DNA of 64,000 bases from Arthrobacter castelli DSM 16402 (lineage in GTDB: Bacteria; Actinomycetota; Actinomycetes; Actinomycetales; Micrococcaceae): positions 432,040-496,039 of the forward strand of contig NZ_AUMN01000001.1 of assembly GCF_000430705.1 (NCBI RefSeq), in the 5' to 3' direction. A program made the position numbers and the translations under genes. Under the pieces are notes generated by a model. The model saw nothing but the letters and a program-made list of their open reading frames with translations, was not told where the DNA came from and did no database searches. Below are positions 26,552 to 35,720 of this stretch, one piece after another. Position 1 is the first letter of the stretch; every line of letters starts with the position of its first letter.

Positions 26552-28147
26552 GTGTTCAATTCACTGTCCGACCGGTTGGCATCGACGTTCAAGAACCTGC
26601 GTGGCAAGGGTCGCCTGTCCGAAGCCGATGTTGATTCCACAGTCCGGGAGATCCGGCGCGCCCTGCTGGATGCCGACGTCGCCGTGTCCGTGGTGCGTGC
26701 CTTTACTGCGCGGATCAAGGAGCGGGCGCTCGGTGCTGAGGTCTCCGCAGCCCTGAACCCGGGCCAACAGGTCGTCAAGATCGTCAACGAGGAACTGGTC
26801 AACATCCTCGGCGGCGAGACGCGGCGGATCCGGCTGGCGAAGAATCCGCCTACGGTGATTATGCTGGCCGGTCTGCAGGGTGCCGGAAAGACCACGCTGG
26901 CCGGAAAACTGTCCAAATACCTGGAAGGCCAGGGCCACAAGCCGATGCTGGTCGCGGCGGACCTGCAGCGTCCCAATGCCGTCAACCAGCTGCAGGTGGT
27001 CGGAGGACGCGCCGGCGTGCCGGTGTACGCCCCGCATCCCGGTGCCACCTCAGAGCACGACAATCCCACGGGCGACCCGGTGCAGGTTTCCCGTGATGGC
27101 GTCGCCGAGGCGGAGTCCAAGCTGCACGACGTCGTCATTATCGACACCGCCGGCCGACTCGGCGTGGATGCCGAAATGATGCAGCAGGCCGCCGATATCC
27201 GTGCGGCCACCAACCCCGACGAAGTGCTGTTCGTCATCGATGCGATGATCGGCCAGGACGCGGTGACAACCGCCCAGGCGTTCGAAGAGGGCGTGGACTT
27301 CACCGGCGTCGTACTGTCCAAGCTCGACGGCGATGCCCGCGGTGGTGCCGCACTGTCGGTGGCGCAGGTGACCGGCAAGCCGGTGATGTTCGCCTCCACC
27401 GGTGAGGGCCTGGACGATTTCGAGTTGTTCCACCCGGACCGGATGGCCAACCGGATCCTGGATATGGGCGATATGCTCACCCTGATCGAGCAGGCCGAAA
27501 AGTCCTGGGACCAGGATGAGGCCGCCCGGATGGCCAAGAAGTTCTCCGACCAGGAAGACTTCACCCTCGACGACTTCCTGGCCCAGATGTCCCAGATCAA
27601 GAACATGGGCTCGATGAAGAAGATGCTCATGATGATGCCCGGCGCCGCCGGGATGCGTGAGCAGCTGGAAAACTTCGACGAGCGGGAGATCGACCGGGTC
27701 GAAGCCATCGTCCGGTCCATGACACCGCATGAGCGCGCGGCCCCGAAGATCATCAACGGTTCCCGCCGGTCGCGTATTGCCCGCGGCTCCGGTGTGACAG
27801 TATCCGACGTCAATTCCATGCTGGAACGCTTCGGCCAGGCCCAGAAGATGATGAAGCAAATGGCCAAGGGCGGCGGCATGCCGGGGATGCCGGGTCAGCC
27901 GGGCCAAGGCGGATACAACGGCGGCAGCCGGAAGAAGCAGCAGCAGAACAAGAATAAGAACAAGAAGAAGTCGCGTTCGGGCAACCCGGCCAAGCGGGCG
28001 GCCGAGGAGAAGGCGATGGCCGAGCGGCGGGCCAACGGCAACAAATCGGTGCCCACCGGTACCTCATTCGGCGGCAGCCAGGACCAGGATTTCGATCCAT
28101 CGAACCTTCCGTCCGGCTTCGACAAGTTCCTCGGCGGCGGCCGGTAG
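26552..28147 (+). CDS. ffh: Signal recognition particle protein Ffh
   Basis: Ffh binds 4.5S RNA and signal sequences of nascent proteins. The 531-residue product has an N domain, the GTPase G1 GLQGAGKTT, DLQRPNAVNQL, DTAGRLGVD and SKLDGDARGG, then a Met-rich M domain (MGSMKKMLMMMPG, RRSRIARGSG). The C-terminal 100 residues are a Gly/Lys/Gln-rich tail (KKQQQNKNKNKKK), longer than in most bacteria. The GTG at 26552 gives the canonical N terminus VFNSLSDRLASTFKNLRG. Confidence 0.97.
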   Translation: MFNSLSDRLASTFKNLRGKGRLSEADVDSTVREIRRALLDADVAVSVVRAFTARIKERALGAEVSAALNPGQQVVKIVNEELVNILGGETRRIRLAKNPPTVIMLAGLQGAGKTTLAGKLSKYLEGQGHKPMLVAADLQRPNAVNQLQVVGGRAGVPVYAPHPGATSEHDNPTGDPVQVSRDGVAEAESKLHDVVIIDTAGRLGVDAEMMQQAADIRAATNPDEVLFVIDAMIGQDAVTTAQAFEEGVDFTGVVLSKLDGDARGGAALSVAQVTGKPVMFASTGEGLDDFELFHPDRMANRILDMGDMLTLIEQAEKSWDQDEAARMAKKFSDQEDFTLDDFLAQMSQIKNMGSMKKMLMMMPGAAGMREQLENFDEREIDRVEAIVRSMTPHERAAPKIINGSRRSRIARGSGVTVSDVNSMLERFGQAQKMMKQMAKGGGMPGMPGQPGQGGYNGGSRKKQQQNKNKNKKKSRSGNPAKRAAEEKAMAERRANGNKSVPTGTSFGGSQDQDFDPSNLPSGFDKFLGGGR

Positions 28148-28148
28148 G

Positions 28149-28844
28149 TTGGCCGCTGAACGTGTTGTTTTTGTGCACGGCAGCGGCAAGTTCGGTGCGG
28201 CTGCGTGGCCCGTCCAGCACCGGCTGGCGGGTCGATACGACTGCCTGTTCGTCAAGCGTCATGGTTTCGATGCCGCCGCAGCACCTGAACCAACCGACTT
28301 CGACGCCGATACCAGGATTGTGCTGCAGAACCTGAACGGCCGGCCCGGGCACGTGGTGGCCGCCAGCCAAGGTGCCATCTCCGCCATGATGGCGGCGGTG
28401 GCCAGACCGGATCTGGTCAAGTCGCTGAGCTTGTTCGAACCGGCCTGCCTGTCGCTGACCGCCGACCTGCCGGCCACTATGCAGCACCGTGCACTCGTCG
28501 GTCCGCTGTTCGAGCGCCGCCAGAGCATGAGCGACACGGAATTCCTCCACGAATTCGTCCGCCTGGTCTTCTCCGCTGAAGCGCAGGCGCCGCAGACCGA
28601 AGACGCCCAGCGTTCAGCGGCGAGATTGCGGATGCAGCGGCCCCCGTGGGAAGCGCCGCTGGACATTGTCCCGGGCGTACCCACCCTGGTGGTCACTGGT
28701 GCTTGGGAGCCGCTCTACGAGGAAGTCGCCGGATATCTGGAAGGCACCGGAGCGCGGCACCTGCACGCCGGCGGCGACCATCGTCCGCAGGACACCGGGA
28801 CCGGGCATCAGGCGCTGGAGGAATTCCTCGCCGGCCACAACTGA
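28149..28844 (+). CDS. Alpha/beta hydrolase
   Basis: The 231-residue protein begins at a TTG one base after the ffh stop. VVFVHGSGKFG is the oxyanion-hole strand and AASQGAISAMMA is a nucleophile elbow (Ser in ASQGA). The acid appears in LVVTGAWEPLYEE and a late GGDHRPQ His. Substrate unknown. Its last 37 bp overlap the convergent MFS gene. Confidence 0.75.
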   Translation: MAAERVVFVHGSGKFGAAAWPVQHRLAGRYDCLFVKRHGFDAAAAPEPTDFDADTRIVLQNLNGRPGHVVAASQGAISAMMAAVARPDLVKSLSLFEPACLSLTADLPATMQHRALVGPLFERRQSMSDTEFLHEFVRLVFSAEAQAPQTEDAQRSAARLRMQRPPWEAPLDIVPGVPTLVVTGAWEPLYEEVAGYLEGTGARHLHAGGDHRPQDTGTGHQALEEFLAGHN

Positions 28845-30040
28845 CCGGACCGCGTAGCGGGGACGACGGCGGTGAGCGTGGCCAGCACGGCCGCACCCGT
28901 TCCGAGGGCGAAGGCAGCCGCAGGGCTGAAAGCATCCACCATCAGTCCGCCCGCGGCTGCGGCCAGCGAAGCGCCCGCGTTCACGGCCGTGTTGATCCAG
29001 TTGGACGCTTCAGTCTGGACCTCGCTGGTGGTCAGCGCGTCCGCCAGCAGGTAGCCGGTGACCAGTGACGGTGCCAGGAAGAAGCCGACGACGGCCAGCC
29101 CACCGGCGAGCAGCAGCAGAGATGACGCGGGAATCAGCAGCGCACTGGTCAACACCAGCGCCCCGGTGATCAGCACCAGCCGGCGATGCGGTGGCCAGCT
29201 CCAGTGACGGCGCCCATAGAGCAGTCCGCCGACCGCGCTGCCACCGGAGAAAGCCGCCAGCAGCAGGCCGGCCGAGAGTGCGGGATCGGCAACCGACGCG
29301 TGGCCCTGGGCGAAAGCCGGCGCGGCCACTTCGATGGCTCCAAGCACAGCGCCCACACCCAGCAGTGCCACCAGTGCGCCGCCGAAGCCGGGCTGACGCA
29401 GCGGACTGTTGTGCCGGGTCCGTGGCGCGAGACGGGGCAGTTGCCGGCCGGATACTCCGCTGGTGACCATCCCGACGGTGCCGGCGACTGACAGGGCAGC
29501 GGTCAGCACCAGGGCCGCCGCAGGATTGGTGGCGGCAATGACCAGACCGACGATCAAGGGTCCAGTGGTGTACAGCAGTTCGTCGGCGACAGCGTCGAGG
29601 CTGTAGGCGCGGGTGAGCAGGCCCTGGTGGTGTTCGGCAAGCCGCGACCACAGCACGCGCATCGACGGGCCCAGTGGAGGGGGAGTGGCGCCGGCGGCCG
29701 CGGACACCCCCAGGACCAAACCCACTTGGGAGCCGTCACCGAGCAGCAGCACCAGCGCTGCCAACGACATCGCATACAGCGCGGCCATGGACGGCAGCGT
29801 GAGCCGTTGGCCGTAGCGGTCGACCAACCGGGCCCGCAGCGGTGAGGTCAGCACATTGGCCAGTCCGAACAGGCCAAGTGCCGATCCGGCGGCTGTGAAA
29901 GATCCGGTGCCGTGCTCGACGGCGAACAACAAGGCCAGGCTCGCGGTGGCGATGGACATCCGCCCTGTCAGCGAGGGAAGGAAGGCGCGCAGGGCACCGG
30001 GCAACCGGAGCACAGTGCGGTAGTCCGCCGGGCCGCTCAT
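28808..30040 (-). CDS. MFS transporter
   Basis: The 410-residue protein has about twelve hydrophobic segments and a weak loop motif RARLVDRYGQRLTLPSM. YxxD/DAVADELLYTTGP in helix 5 matches a group of actinobacterial MFS pumps. It overlaps the upstream ArsR-type regulator by the ATGA junction, so it is probably the regulated target of that protein. Substrate unknown. Confidence 0.85.
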   Translation of the reverse strand: MSGPADYRTVLRLPGALRAFLPSLTGRMSIATASLALLFAVEHGTGSFTAAGSALGLFGLANVLTSPLRARLVDRYGQRLTLPSMAALYAMSLAALVLLLGDGSQVGLVLGVSAAAGATPPPLGPSMRVLWSRLAEHHQGLLTRAYSLDAVADELLYTTGPLIVGLVIAATNPAAALVLTAALSVAGTVGMVTSGVSGRQLPRLAPRTRHNSPLRQPGFGGALVALLGVGAVLGAIEVAAPAFAQGHASVADPALSAGLLLAAFSGGSAVGGLLYGRRHWSWPPHRRLVLITGALVLTSALLIPASSLLLLAGGLAVVGFFLAPSLVTGYLLADALTTSEVQTEASNWINTAVNAGASLAAAAGGLMVDAFSPAAAFALGTGAAVLATLTAVVPATRSGQLWPARNSSSA

Positions 30041-30675
30041 CGCCGGCTCCCGCCGCCGGGTGCCGGGTCACCGGGTGTGCCGCCGTCGGGTGCCGGGCCG
30101 TCGTCGTCCGGACTGCCACCGGAGGTCCCGCCATCGGCGAGCTCGAAGAGGAAGAGCGTCGAGCTGATCTTCACCAGTTCCGGTGTGCCAGTTCCGGAGT
30201 CCGGATCCGCCGCGGCGGCAGCAGCGTCGGAGGCCGAATTGTGCAGCACCTCTCCGAGCCTGCGTGCCAGGCTCCGGGCTTCTTCGAAATCCCGGCGCCG
30301 GACGGTGAACTCGGCGTCGGTGAAGGTGATCCCGGTGCCCGGCCGGTAGCTGCCCGCCCGGCGCATCAATTCGCTGGCCATCGCCGCGGCGAGTTGCCGA
30401 TGGTCCGCGACGTTTCCACCGGTCAGGTGCTCCCCGCTATCGCCGGGGTGGCGGTACCGCTTGGCCCTTCCTCCGCGGACCGGAATTCCTTCGGTCGCCA
30501 CGAGCAGACCTGCCGCCTGAAGCCGGCGCAGGTGGTAGCTGACATTGGCCTGGGTCTGGCTCAACTCCCTGGCCGCCTCCGCGGCACTCATAGCAGTGCC
30601 GGCGAGGATCGACAGCAATTGCAGCCGGAGCGGGTGGGCGAGGACCCGCAGGCCCGGGATGGCGTCGTCGCTCAT
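30037..30675 (-). CDS. ArsR-type winged-helix transcriptional regulator
   Basis: The N-terminal winged helix reads LAHPLRLQLLSILAG then SAAEAARELSQTQANVSYHL, typical of the ArsR-like HTH_20 group. There is no Cys metal site. A C-terminal half of about 120 residues may sense a ligand and ends in a Gly/Pro/Asp-rich tail. The ATG at 30675 gives MSDDAIPGLRVLAHP. It is translationally coupled to the MFS gene (4-nt overlap), suggesting a drug-responsive regulator and pump. Confidence 0.85.
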   Translation of the reverse strand: MSDDAIPGLRVLAHPLRLQLLSILAGTAMSAAEAARELSQTQANVSYHLRRLQAAGLLVATEGIPVRGGRAKRYRHPGDSGEHLTGGNVADHRQLAAAMASELMRRAGSYRPGTGITFTDAEFTVRRRDFEEARSLARRLGEVLHNSASDAAAAAADPDSGTGTPELVKISSTLFLFELADGGTSGGSPDDDGPAPDGGTPGDPAPGGGSRR

Positions 30676-30761
30676 GCAGTGAGTCTGCAGCATCCCGAAC
30701 CACCTGTCAAAGAACTGTTTGGGGGTAAACCGGCATCATCGGTGTATCCAGCACGTGGGGT

Positions 30762-31760
30762 TCACTGCCGCGTGTTCGAGGCCGGTTCGGGGCGTATCAC
30801 GACGTTGCCCACCTTCCCGCCCGTCTCCACGTAGCGGTATGCCTCCACGATTGTCTCCAGCCCGTAACGTCGGTCGACTACGGGGACGAAAGCCCCGGAG
30901 GCGAGCAGTCCTTTGATCTCCTCGACCACGTGCCTGCCGTCCTCGGGGAACGGGAACACCACCCGCCGAGCGCCCGACAATCGTCCGGGCAGCAGCGCGG
31001 TGAGACCGGCCAACGGGAGGTTCTGCCATCCCGGCCCCGGCTCGGTGGACACGTACCGGCCACCGGGCAGCAGGATCCGCCGGCAGCGTCCGAAGGTGCT
31101 CTTGCCGACGGCATCCAGGACGACGTCGTACCGCTCCGGGCGGGCGGTGAAATCCTCGGCGAAGCGGTCAATGACCAAGTCTGCGCCGAGGCCGCGCACC
31201 AACTCGGCATGCTCGGACGCGCACACGGCGGTGACACGAGCACGCAGGTGGACCAGCAGCTGCACCGCTGCCGAGCCGATCCCGCCGGTGGCGCCGTTGA
31301 CCAGCACCCGCTCACCGGGCTGCACCCGGGCACGCCGGATCGCCGAGCGTGCATAGTGGGCGCCCTCGGTGCTCGCCGCGGCAAGGTCGAGGTCGACGCC
31401 CTCCGGTATCCGCGCGATCGAGGAGGTCTCCGATACCGCCAGCAGTTCGGCATGGGCACCGAACCGGCCCTCGAGGTAGCCGAAGACCCGGTCACCCGGA
31501 CCGAAGGCAGTGACTCGCCCGCCCACGGCGACGACGTCCCCGGCGTACTCGGTGCCCAGGATCGTTCGGTACGGGCGACGGAGCCCGGTGGACGCGCGCA
31601 TGAACCACGGACGCGCGGCCCGGTAGGCGCAGTCGGTGCGGTTCACCGTGGTGGCGCGGACACGGACGAGCACCTCGTCGGCGCCCGGTTCCGGTGCCGG
31701 GACGTCGAGGATCCGCACCACCTCCGGCGGCCCGTACATGGTGTTGACCGCTGCTCTCAT
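30762..31760 (-). CDS. Zinc-independent NADPH:quinone oxidoreductase-type MDR protein
   Basis: The 332-residue medium-chain dehydrogenase has the N-terminal GroES-like domain (GPPEVVRILDVPAPEPG, then GTEYAGDVVAVG) and the NADPH-binding motif VLVNGATGGIGSAAVQL near residues 152-168. The zinc ligands of alcohol dehydrogenases are missing. Likely an NADPH-dependent reductase of quinones or enones. It is the only gene of its transcription unit. Confidence 0.88.
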   Translation of the reverse strand: MRAAVNTMYGPPEVVRILDVPAPEPGADEVLVRVRATTVNRTDCAYRAARPWFMRASTGLRRPYRTILGTEYAGDVVAVGGRVTAFGPGDRVFGYLEGRFGAHAELLAVSETSSIARIPEGVDLDLAAASTEGAHYARSAIRRARVQPGERVLVNGATGGIGSAAVQLLVHLRARVTAVCASEHAELVRGLGADLVIDRFAEDFTARPERYDVVLDAVGKSTFGRCRRILLPGGRYVSTEPGPGWQNLPLAGLTALLPGRLSGARRVVFPFPEDGRHVVEEIKGLLASGAFVPVVDRRYGLETIVEAYRYVETGGKVGNVVIRPEPASNTRQ

Positions 31761-31861
31761 CGGCGCCTCCCACGCCCTAGTATGAGCGGATCGCGGACAG
31801 AGCGGAAGCGGCCGGCTGCAGGCATCCCAAGATCCTCGGATCCCGGGTCAGGATCCTGGTG

Positions 31862-32030
31862 CTAAATGCTGCCGTGGTCATGGTGGGCGGGTTGGAGCCA
31901 AAGGACACCATGGTTGATCAGGTCGGGGAAGGCCGCCCAGTAAGCGATGACGGCATGCACCAGCCGGGGTGCGACGCCACTGGTGTCGCTGACCAGCTCT
32001 ACGAGGGCCGCCGGCTCGCCAGTAGTGAGC
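31862..32030 (-). pseudogene. Possible antitoxin-like (DUF433-type) fragment
   Basis: On the minus strand an open stretch without a start codon reads EPAALVELVSDTSGVAPRLV, followed by HAVIAYWAAFPDLI. This resembles the C-terminal HTH part of small DUF433-like antitoxins, which often have RxAxxYWxxYPxEI. The tail then diverges and stops at 31862. It is probably a remnant. The remaining 31761-32060 stretch holds no other gene. Confidence 0.3.
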
Positions 32031-32060
32031 TTTCAGTTATATTCGCGGCTTGGCTGGATT

Positions 32061-32104
32061 GTACTCAGTGTTACTATGTACTAGTAGTAAGTAACACTGA
32101 GTAC
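32061..32104. promoter_or_regulatory. Perfect 15-bp inverted repeat, probable PadR operator
   Basis: GTACTCAGTGTTACT (32061-32075) and its exact reverse complement (32090-32104) flank 14 nt. This lies immediately before the ribosome binding site (gaggag, 32105-32111) of the PadR gene and overlaps AT-rich hexamers able to act as a -10. The position fits autorepression of the padR-DUF1048-ABC operon. Confidence 0.75.
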
Positions 32105-32121
32105 CGAGGAGGCAACGCGCC

Positions 32122-32475
32122 GTGGGCAAACAGGCGACGGAAATGCTCAAGGGAGTCCTGGAGGGCATTGTCCTGGCGATCCTTACCGGGCGGCCGGCCT
32201 ACGGCTACGAGATCACGGCATGGCTCCGGGAGCAGGGATTTTCCGACATCGCCGAGGGTACCGTCTACGCCCTGCTGGTCAGGATCGAGCAGCGCGGCCT
32301 GGTCGACGTGGAGAAGGTCCCGTCCGAGAAGGGGCCGCCGCGCAAGGTGTTCACACTCAATGCTCAGGGGCGCGACTATCTCGAAGAGTTCTGGAGGACC
32401 TGGAGCTTCCTCACGGATCGACTGGGACAGCTTCGCGACCATACCGAATATGAGCGCGAAGAAGGAGAGAGGTAG
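32122..32475 (+). CDS. PadR-family transcriptional regulator
   Basis: The 117-residue protein has the PadR winged helix: ILTGRPAYGYEITAWL, then EGTVYALLVRIEQRGLV and the wing KGPPRKVFTLNAQGR. It is the short subfamily without the long C-terminal dimer domain. The start is a GTG at 32122 behind gaggaggc. It leads an operon with DUF1048 and a two-gene ABC exporter, the usual arrangement for PadR regulators that respond to membrane-active or antibiotic compounds. A perfect inverted repeat lies just upstream. Confidence 0.93.
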   Translation: MGKQATEMLKGVLEGIVLAILTGRPAYGYEITAWLREQGFSDIAEGTVYALLVRIEQRGLVDVEKVPSEKGPPRKVFTLNAQGRDYLEEFWRTWSFLTDRLGQLRDHTEYEREEGER

Positions 32476-32477
32476 CT

Positions 32478-32846
32478 ATGGTCAGCAAATGGATCGAGAC
32501 GCTGACGGGGTCGCTCGAGCAGAAGAAGCAGTACAAACAGGCAAAGGCACGCCTGGATGCGTTGCCTGAACCGTACCTGACCGTGGCGAACGCCCTTAAT
32601 CGGTACGTGATGTACTACGGCGGCGTCACCGATGGCGAGACCGTCGTGCAGATGTTCGTCGACTTGGCGGACCTGTGGGAGCGCGCGGCCGTCGACGGCA
32701 CTCCCGTCGGCGAGATGGTCGGCGATGACCCGGTCGAGTTCGCTGAGACTTTTGCCCGGGCCTACGCCGGCAAGCAGTGGATCGATAAGGAGCGCGCCCG
32801 CCTGGTCAAGGCTATTGAAGACGCTGAGCGGAAGGAGTTGAAGTGA
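32478..32846 (+). CDS. DUF1048 domain protein
   Basis: The 122-residue, helix-rich protein matches DUF1048: GSLEQKKQYKQAKARLDALP, ALNRYVMYYG and a C-terminal KQWIDKERARLVKAIEDAE helix. Members are nearly always next to PadR regulators, as here (2-nt gap). Function unknown. The stop codon overlaps the GTG of the ABC ATPase gene. Confidence 0.9.
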   Translation: MVSKWIETLTGSLEQKKQYKQAKARLDALPEPYLTVANALNRYVMYYGGVTDGETVVQMFVDLADLWERAAVDGTPVGEMVGDDPVEFAETFARAYAGKQWIDKERARLVKAIEDAERKELK

Positions 32847-33667
32847 CCACCGCACCAGCCATCCGCGTGAAGGGCGTCGAGAAATCGTACAAGGAGCTGC
32901 ACGTGCTCCGCGGCGTCGACCTCACCGTCGAGCGGGGCAGCATCTTCGCCCTGCTTGGATCGAATGGCGCAGGTAAGACCACGCTGGTGCGGATCCTGTC
33001 GACGCTGCTCAGAGCCGACGGGGGTACCGCGAGCGTCGACGGCGTCGACGTCGCCACCCAACCGGGCAATGTGCGCGAAGCCATCAGCCTGACCGGTCAA
33101 TTCGCCGCCGTCGACGAAATCCTCAGCGGGCGGGAGAACCTCATGCTCGTGGCCCGGCTGCGGCACCTCAAAGACCCCGGAGCGATCGCCGATGAGCTGC
33201 TGAATCGCTTCTCGCTGACCGACGCGGGAGGACGGAAAGTGGCGACGTTCTCAGGCGGTATGCGCCGCCGGCTCGATATTGCGATGAGCCTGATCGGAGA
33301 CCCGCCGGTGATCTTCCTGGACGAACCCACCACCGGACTCGACCCCGAGGCCCGCATCGAGGTGTGGGAAGCCGTCAAGGATCTCGCCGGGCGCGGGACG
33401 ACAGTGCTGCTGACCACGCAGTACTTGGACGAAGCCGAACAACTGGCCGACCGGATCGCGATCCTGCACCAGGGCAGGATCATCGTCAACGGCACCCTGG
33501 CCGAGCTCAAGGCGCTGCTGCCGCCGGCCGAGGTCGAATACGTCGAGAAGCAGCCCAGCCTCGAAGACATCTTCTTCGCCGTCGTCGGCGACACCGGCGG
33601 AAACAACAAGAGCAGCACCGCCGGTCAGGGCACTCGAGAGCACAAAACCAGGTCGACCAAGGGGTAA
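32843..33667 (+). CDS. ABC transporter ATP-binding protein (DrrA type)
   Basis: The 274-residue ATPase has Walker A GSNGAGKTT, the Q-loop region TGQFAAVDEILSG, signature FSGGMRRRLDIAM, Walker B VIFLDEPTTGLDPEA and an H-like switch in LLTTQYLDEAEQL. The sequence around these motifs resembles the daunorubicin-resistance DrrA group, which exports drugs or lipids. It starts at a GTG that overlaps the DUF1048 stop and partners with the permease 9 nt downstream. Confidence 0.93.
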   Translation: MTTAPAIRVKGVEKSYKELHVLRGVDLTVERGSIFALLGSNGAGKTTLVRILSTLLRADGGTASVDGVDVATQPGNVREAISLTGQFAAVDEILSGRENLMLVARLRHLKDPGAIADELLNRFSLTDAGGRKVATFSGGMRRRLDIAMSLIGDPPVIFLDEPTTGLDPEARIEVWEAVKDLAGRGTTVLLTTQYLDEAEQLADRIAILHQGRIIVNGTLAELKALLPPAEVEYVEKQPSLEDIFFAVVGDTGGNNKSSTAGQGTREHKTRSTKG

Positions 33668-33676
33668 CGAACAACG

Positions 33677-34438
33677 ATGGCCACGCATTTCTTCGCCGAT
33701 ACCGCCGCCCTGACGGGCCGGTCGCTGCGCCACATCACTCGCAGCCTGGACACCATCATCACCACCGCGGTGACCCCGGTCGCTCTGATGCTGCTGTTCG
33801 TCTATGTGTTCGGTGGCGCGATCGAGACCGGGTCGGATTCGTACGTGAGCTATATGCTGCCCGGTATCCTGCTGATCACGATCGCCTCAGGCATCGCCTA
33901 CACCGCCTATCGGCTGTTTATGGATATGCAGAGCGGCGTCTTCGAACGCTTCCTATCCATGCCGATTTCCAGGTCCGGGGTGCTGTGGGCGCACGTGCTC
34001 ACATCAGTGACCGCCAATCTGATCTCACTTATAATCGTCATGGGTGTCGCGCTCCTCATGGGTTTCCGCTCAGGGGCGACACTGCCGGCGTGGCTGGCCG
34101 TGGCCGGCATCTTGGTCTTATTCACCCTGGCATTGACATGGCTGGCGGTCATCGCGGGACTATCCGCGAAGACCGTGGACGGAGCAAGCGCGTTCTCCTA
34201 CCCACTCATCTTCCTGCCATTCATCAGCTCGGCGTTCGTGCCAACGGAAACGATGCCCGGCCCGGTGCGCGCCTTCGCCGAGCACCAGCCAGTGACCTCC
34301 ATCGTCAATACGATCCGTGACCTGTTCACCCAACAGCCGGTCGGCGTCGACATCTGGATCGCCCTCGCCTGGTGCGTCGGCATCCTCATCGTGGGGTACG
34401 CCCTCGCCATGGGCGCCTACCACCGCAGAATCACCTAA
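33677..34438 (+). CDS. ABC transporter permease (DrrB / ABC-2 type)
   Basis: The 253-residue protein has about six hydrophobic segments and the ABC-2 signature region PLIFLPFISSAFVPTETMPG near residues 175-194. FERFLSMPISRSGVLWAHV is the conserved cytoplasmic coupling region of DrrB-like permeases. It pairs with the preceding ATPase as an exporter. Substrate unknown. Confidence 0.92.
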   Translation: MATHFFADTAALTGRSLRHITRSLDTIITTAVTPVALMLLFVYVFGGAIETGSDSYVSYMLPGILLITIASGIAYTAYRLFMDMQSGVFERFLSMPISRSGVLWAHVLTSVTANLISLIIVMGVALLMGFRSGATLPAWLAVAGILVLFTLALTWLAVIAGLSAKTVDGASAFSYPLIFLPFISSAFVPTETMPGPVRAFAEHQPVTSIVNTIRDLFTQQPVGVDIWIALAWCVGILIVGYALAMGAYHRRIT

Positions 34439-34636
34439 CGTGGCCGGATCTCCACTTGCCGAGCAGCGGCTATGCTGGTCGATCCGTCCCACGTGAAGCA
34501 CAAAGCAACGCACGCCGGGTCACCGCAATCCCATCGGTTTATGGGGCGCGCACTGCTGCCCGCTCGTCCGGCCGGAGGTCCGATGTCGTCCGCGCGACGA
34601 AGGCGCAGGCGGCGAGGACCCCTTAAACTGAACGGC

Positions 34637-35719
34637 ATGGGCGAACGACTGCATATCAAGGGCCACATTCTCACCGGCCCCGACGAAGTGCTGGGCCAGA
34701 TGTGGGTCGATGATGGCAGAATCACCTTTACGAAACCCGCCGGGGGAGACTTTCGCACGCTGGAAGGGTGGGTGCTGCCCGGGTTCGTCGATGCGCACTG
34801 CCACATCGGCCTCGACCACAGGGGCCTGGTTCCCGACGAAGTGGCTGAAGAGCAAGCGCTGACCGACCGCAACGCTGGCACCCTGCTCGCCCGCGATGCC
34901 GGCGTCGTCAACGACACCCGCTGGGTGCAGCACCGCGAGCACCTGCCCCGGCTGATCCGCGCCGGCCGGCATATTGCCCGCAGCCGCCGCTATTTCCGAA
35001 ACTTCGCCGTTGAGGTGGAGCCCGATGAGCTGGTCGCAGCGGTCCGGGAGCAGGCAAGGGCCGGTGACGGCTGGGTCAAACTGGTCGGGGACTGGATCGA
35101 GCGCACCGAAGGTGACCTGACGCCGTCGTTCCCCGCCGAGGCCGTCAAGCGCGCAGTCGCGGCCGCCCACGAAGAGGGTGCGAGGGTGACGGCCCATTGC
35201 TTCTCGGAACAGTCGCTGGATGACATGCTCGACGCCGACATCGACTGCATCGAGCACGCCACCGGAATGCGCCACAGGCATATCGACCGGTTTGTCGAAC
35301 AAGACCTGCCGATTGTGCCGACGCTGATCAATATCGACACCTTCGACGACATCGCCGGCTCGGCCGAAGCCAAGTACCCCACGTACGCCGCGCATATGCG
35401 CGATATGCACCGCCGCCGGCACGACACCATCGCCAAGGCCTATGAGGCCGGGGTCCGGATTTTCGCGGGCACTGATGCCGGAAGCAGCATTGCCCACGGC
35501 CGGATCGCCGACGAGCTGGCGGAGCTGACCAGGGCATCGCTGCCCGCGGCCGCCGCGCTGGATGCCGCCACCTGGTCCGCCCGCCGCTGGCTGGGAGCCG
35601 AGGCGATCAGCGAAGGTGCCAGTGCCGACGTCGTGATTTGTTCAGGCGACCCGCGCGCCGACATCCGGCATGCCGGATCGCTGAAACACGTGGTGCTGCG
35701 CGGAAACGTGGTGCGCTGA
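34637..35719 (+). CDS. Metal-dependent amidohydrolase
   Basis: The 360-residue protein has the amidohydrolase metal motif PGFVDAHCHIGL near residues 49-60, a second His region VTAHCFSEQSLDD, IEHATGM, and the late Asp AGTDAGSS. Relatives include imidazolonepropionase- and prolidase-like hydrolases, and the substrate cannot be told. The ATG at 34637 gives MGERLHIKGHILTGPDEVL. The upstream in-frame stretch is Arg-rich and unlike the family. Confidence 0.87.
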   Translation: MGERLHIKGHILTGPDEVLGQMWVDDGRITFTKPAGGDFRTLEGWVLPGFVDAHCHIGLDHRGLVPDEVAEEQALTDRNAGTLLARDAGVVNDTRWVQHREHLPRLIRAGRHIARSRRYFRNFAVEVEPDELVAAVREQARAGDGWVKLVGDWIERTEGDLTPSFPAEAVKRAVAAAHEEGARVTAHCFSEQSLDDMLDADIDCIEHATGMRHRHIDRFVEQDLPIVPTLINIDTFDDIAGSAEAKYPTYAAHMRDMHRRRHDTIAKAYEAGVRIFAGTDAGSSIAHGRIADELAELTRASLPAAAALDAATWSARRWLGAEAISEGASADVVICSGDPRADIRHAGSLKHVVLRGNVVR

Positions 35720-35720
35720 T

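Noticed and set aside
34472..34636. N-terminal extension of the amidohydrolase
   Set aside because: The added residues are Arg-rich and unlike the family, and the ATG at 34637 starts the conserved protein.
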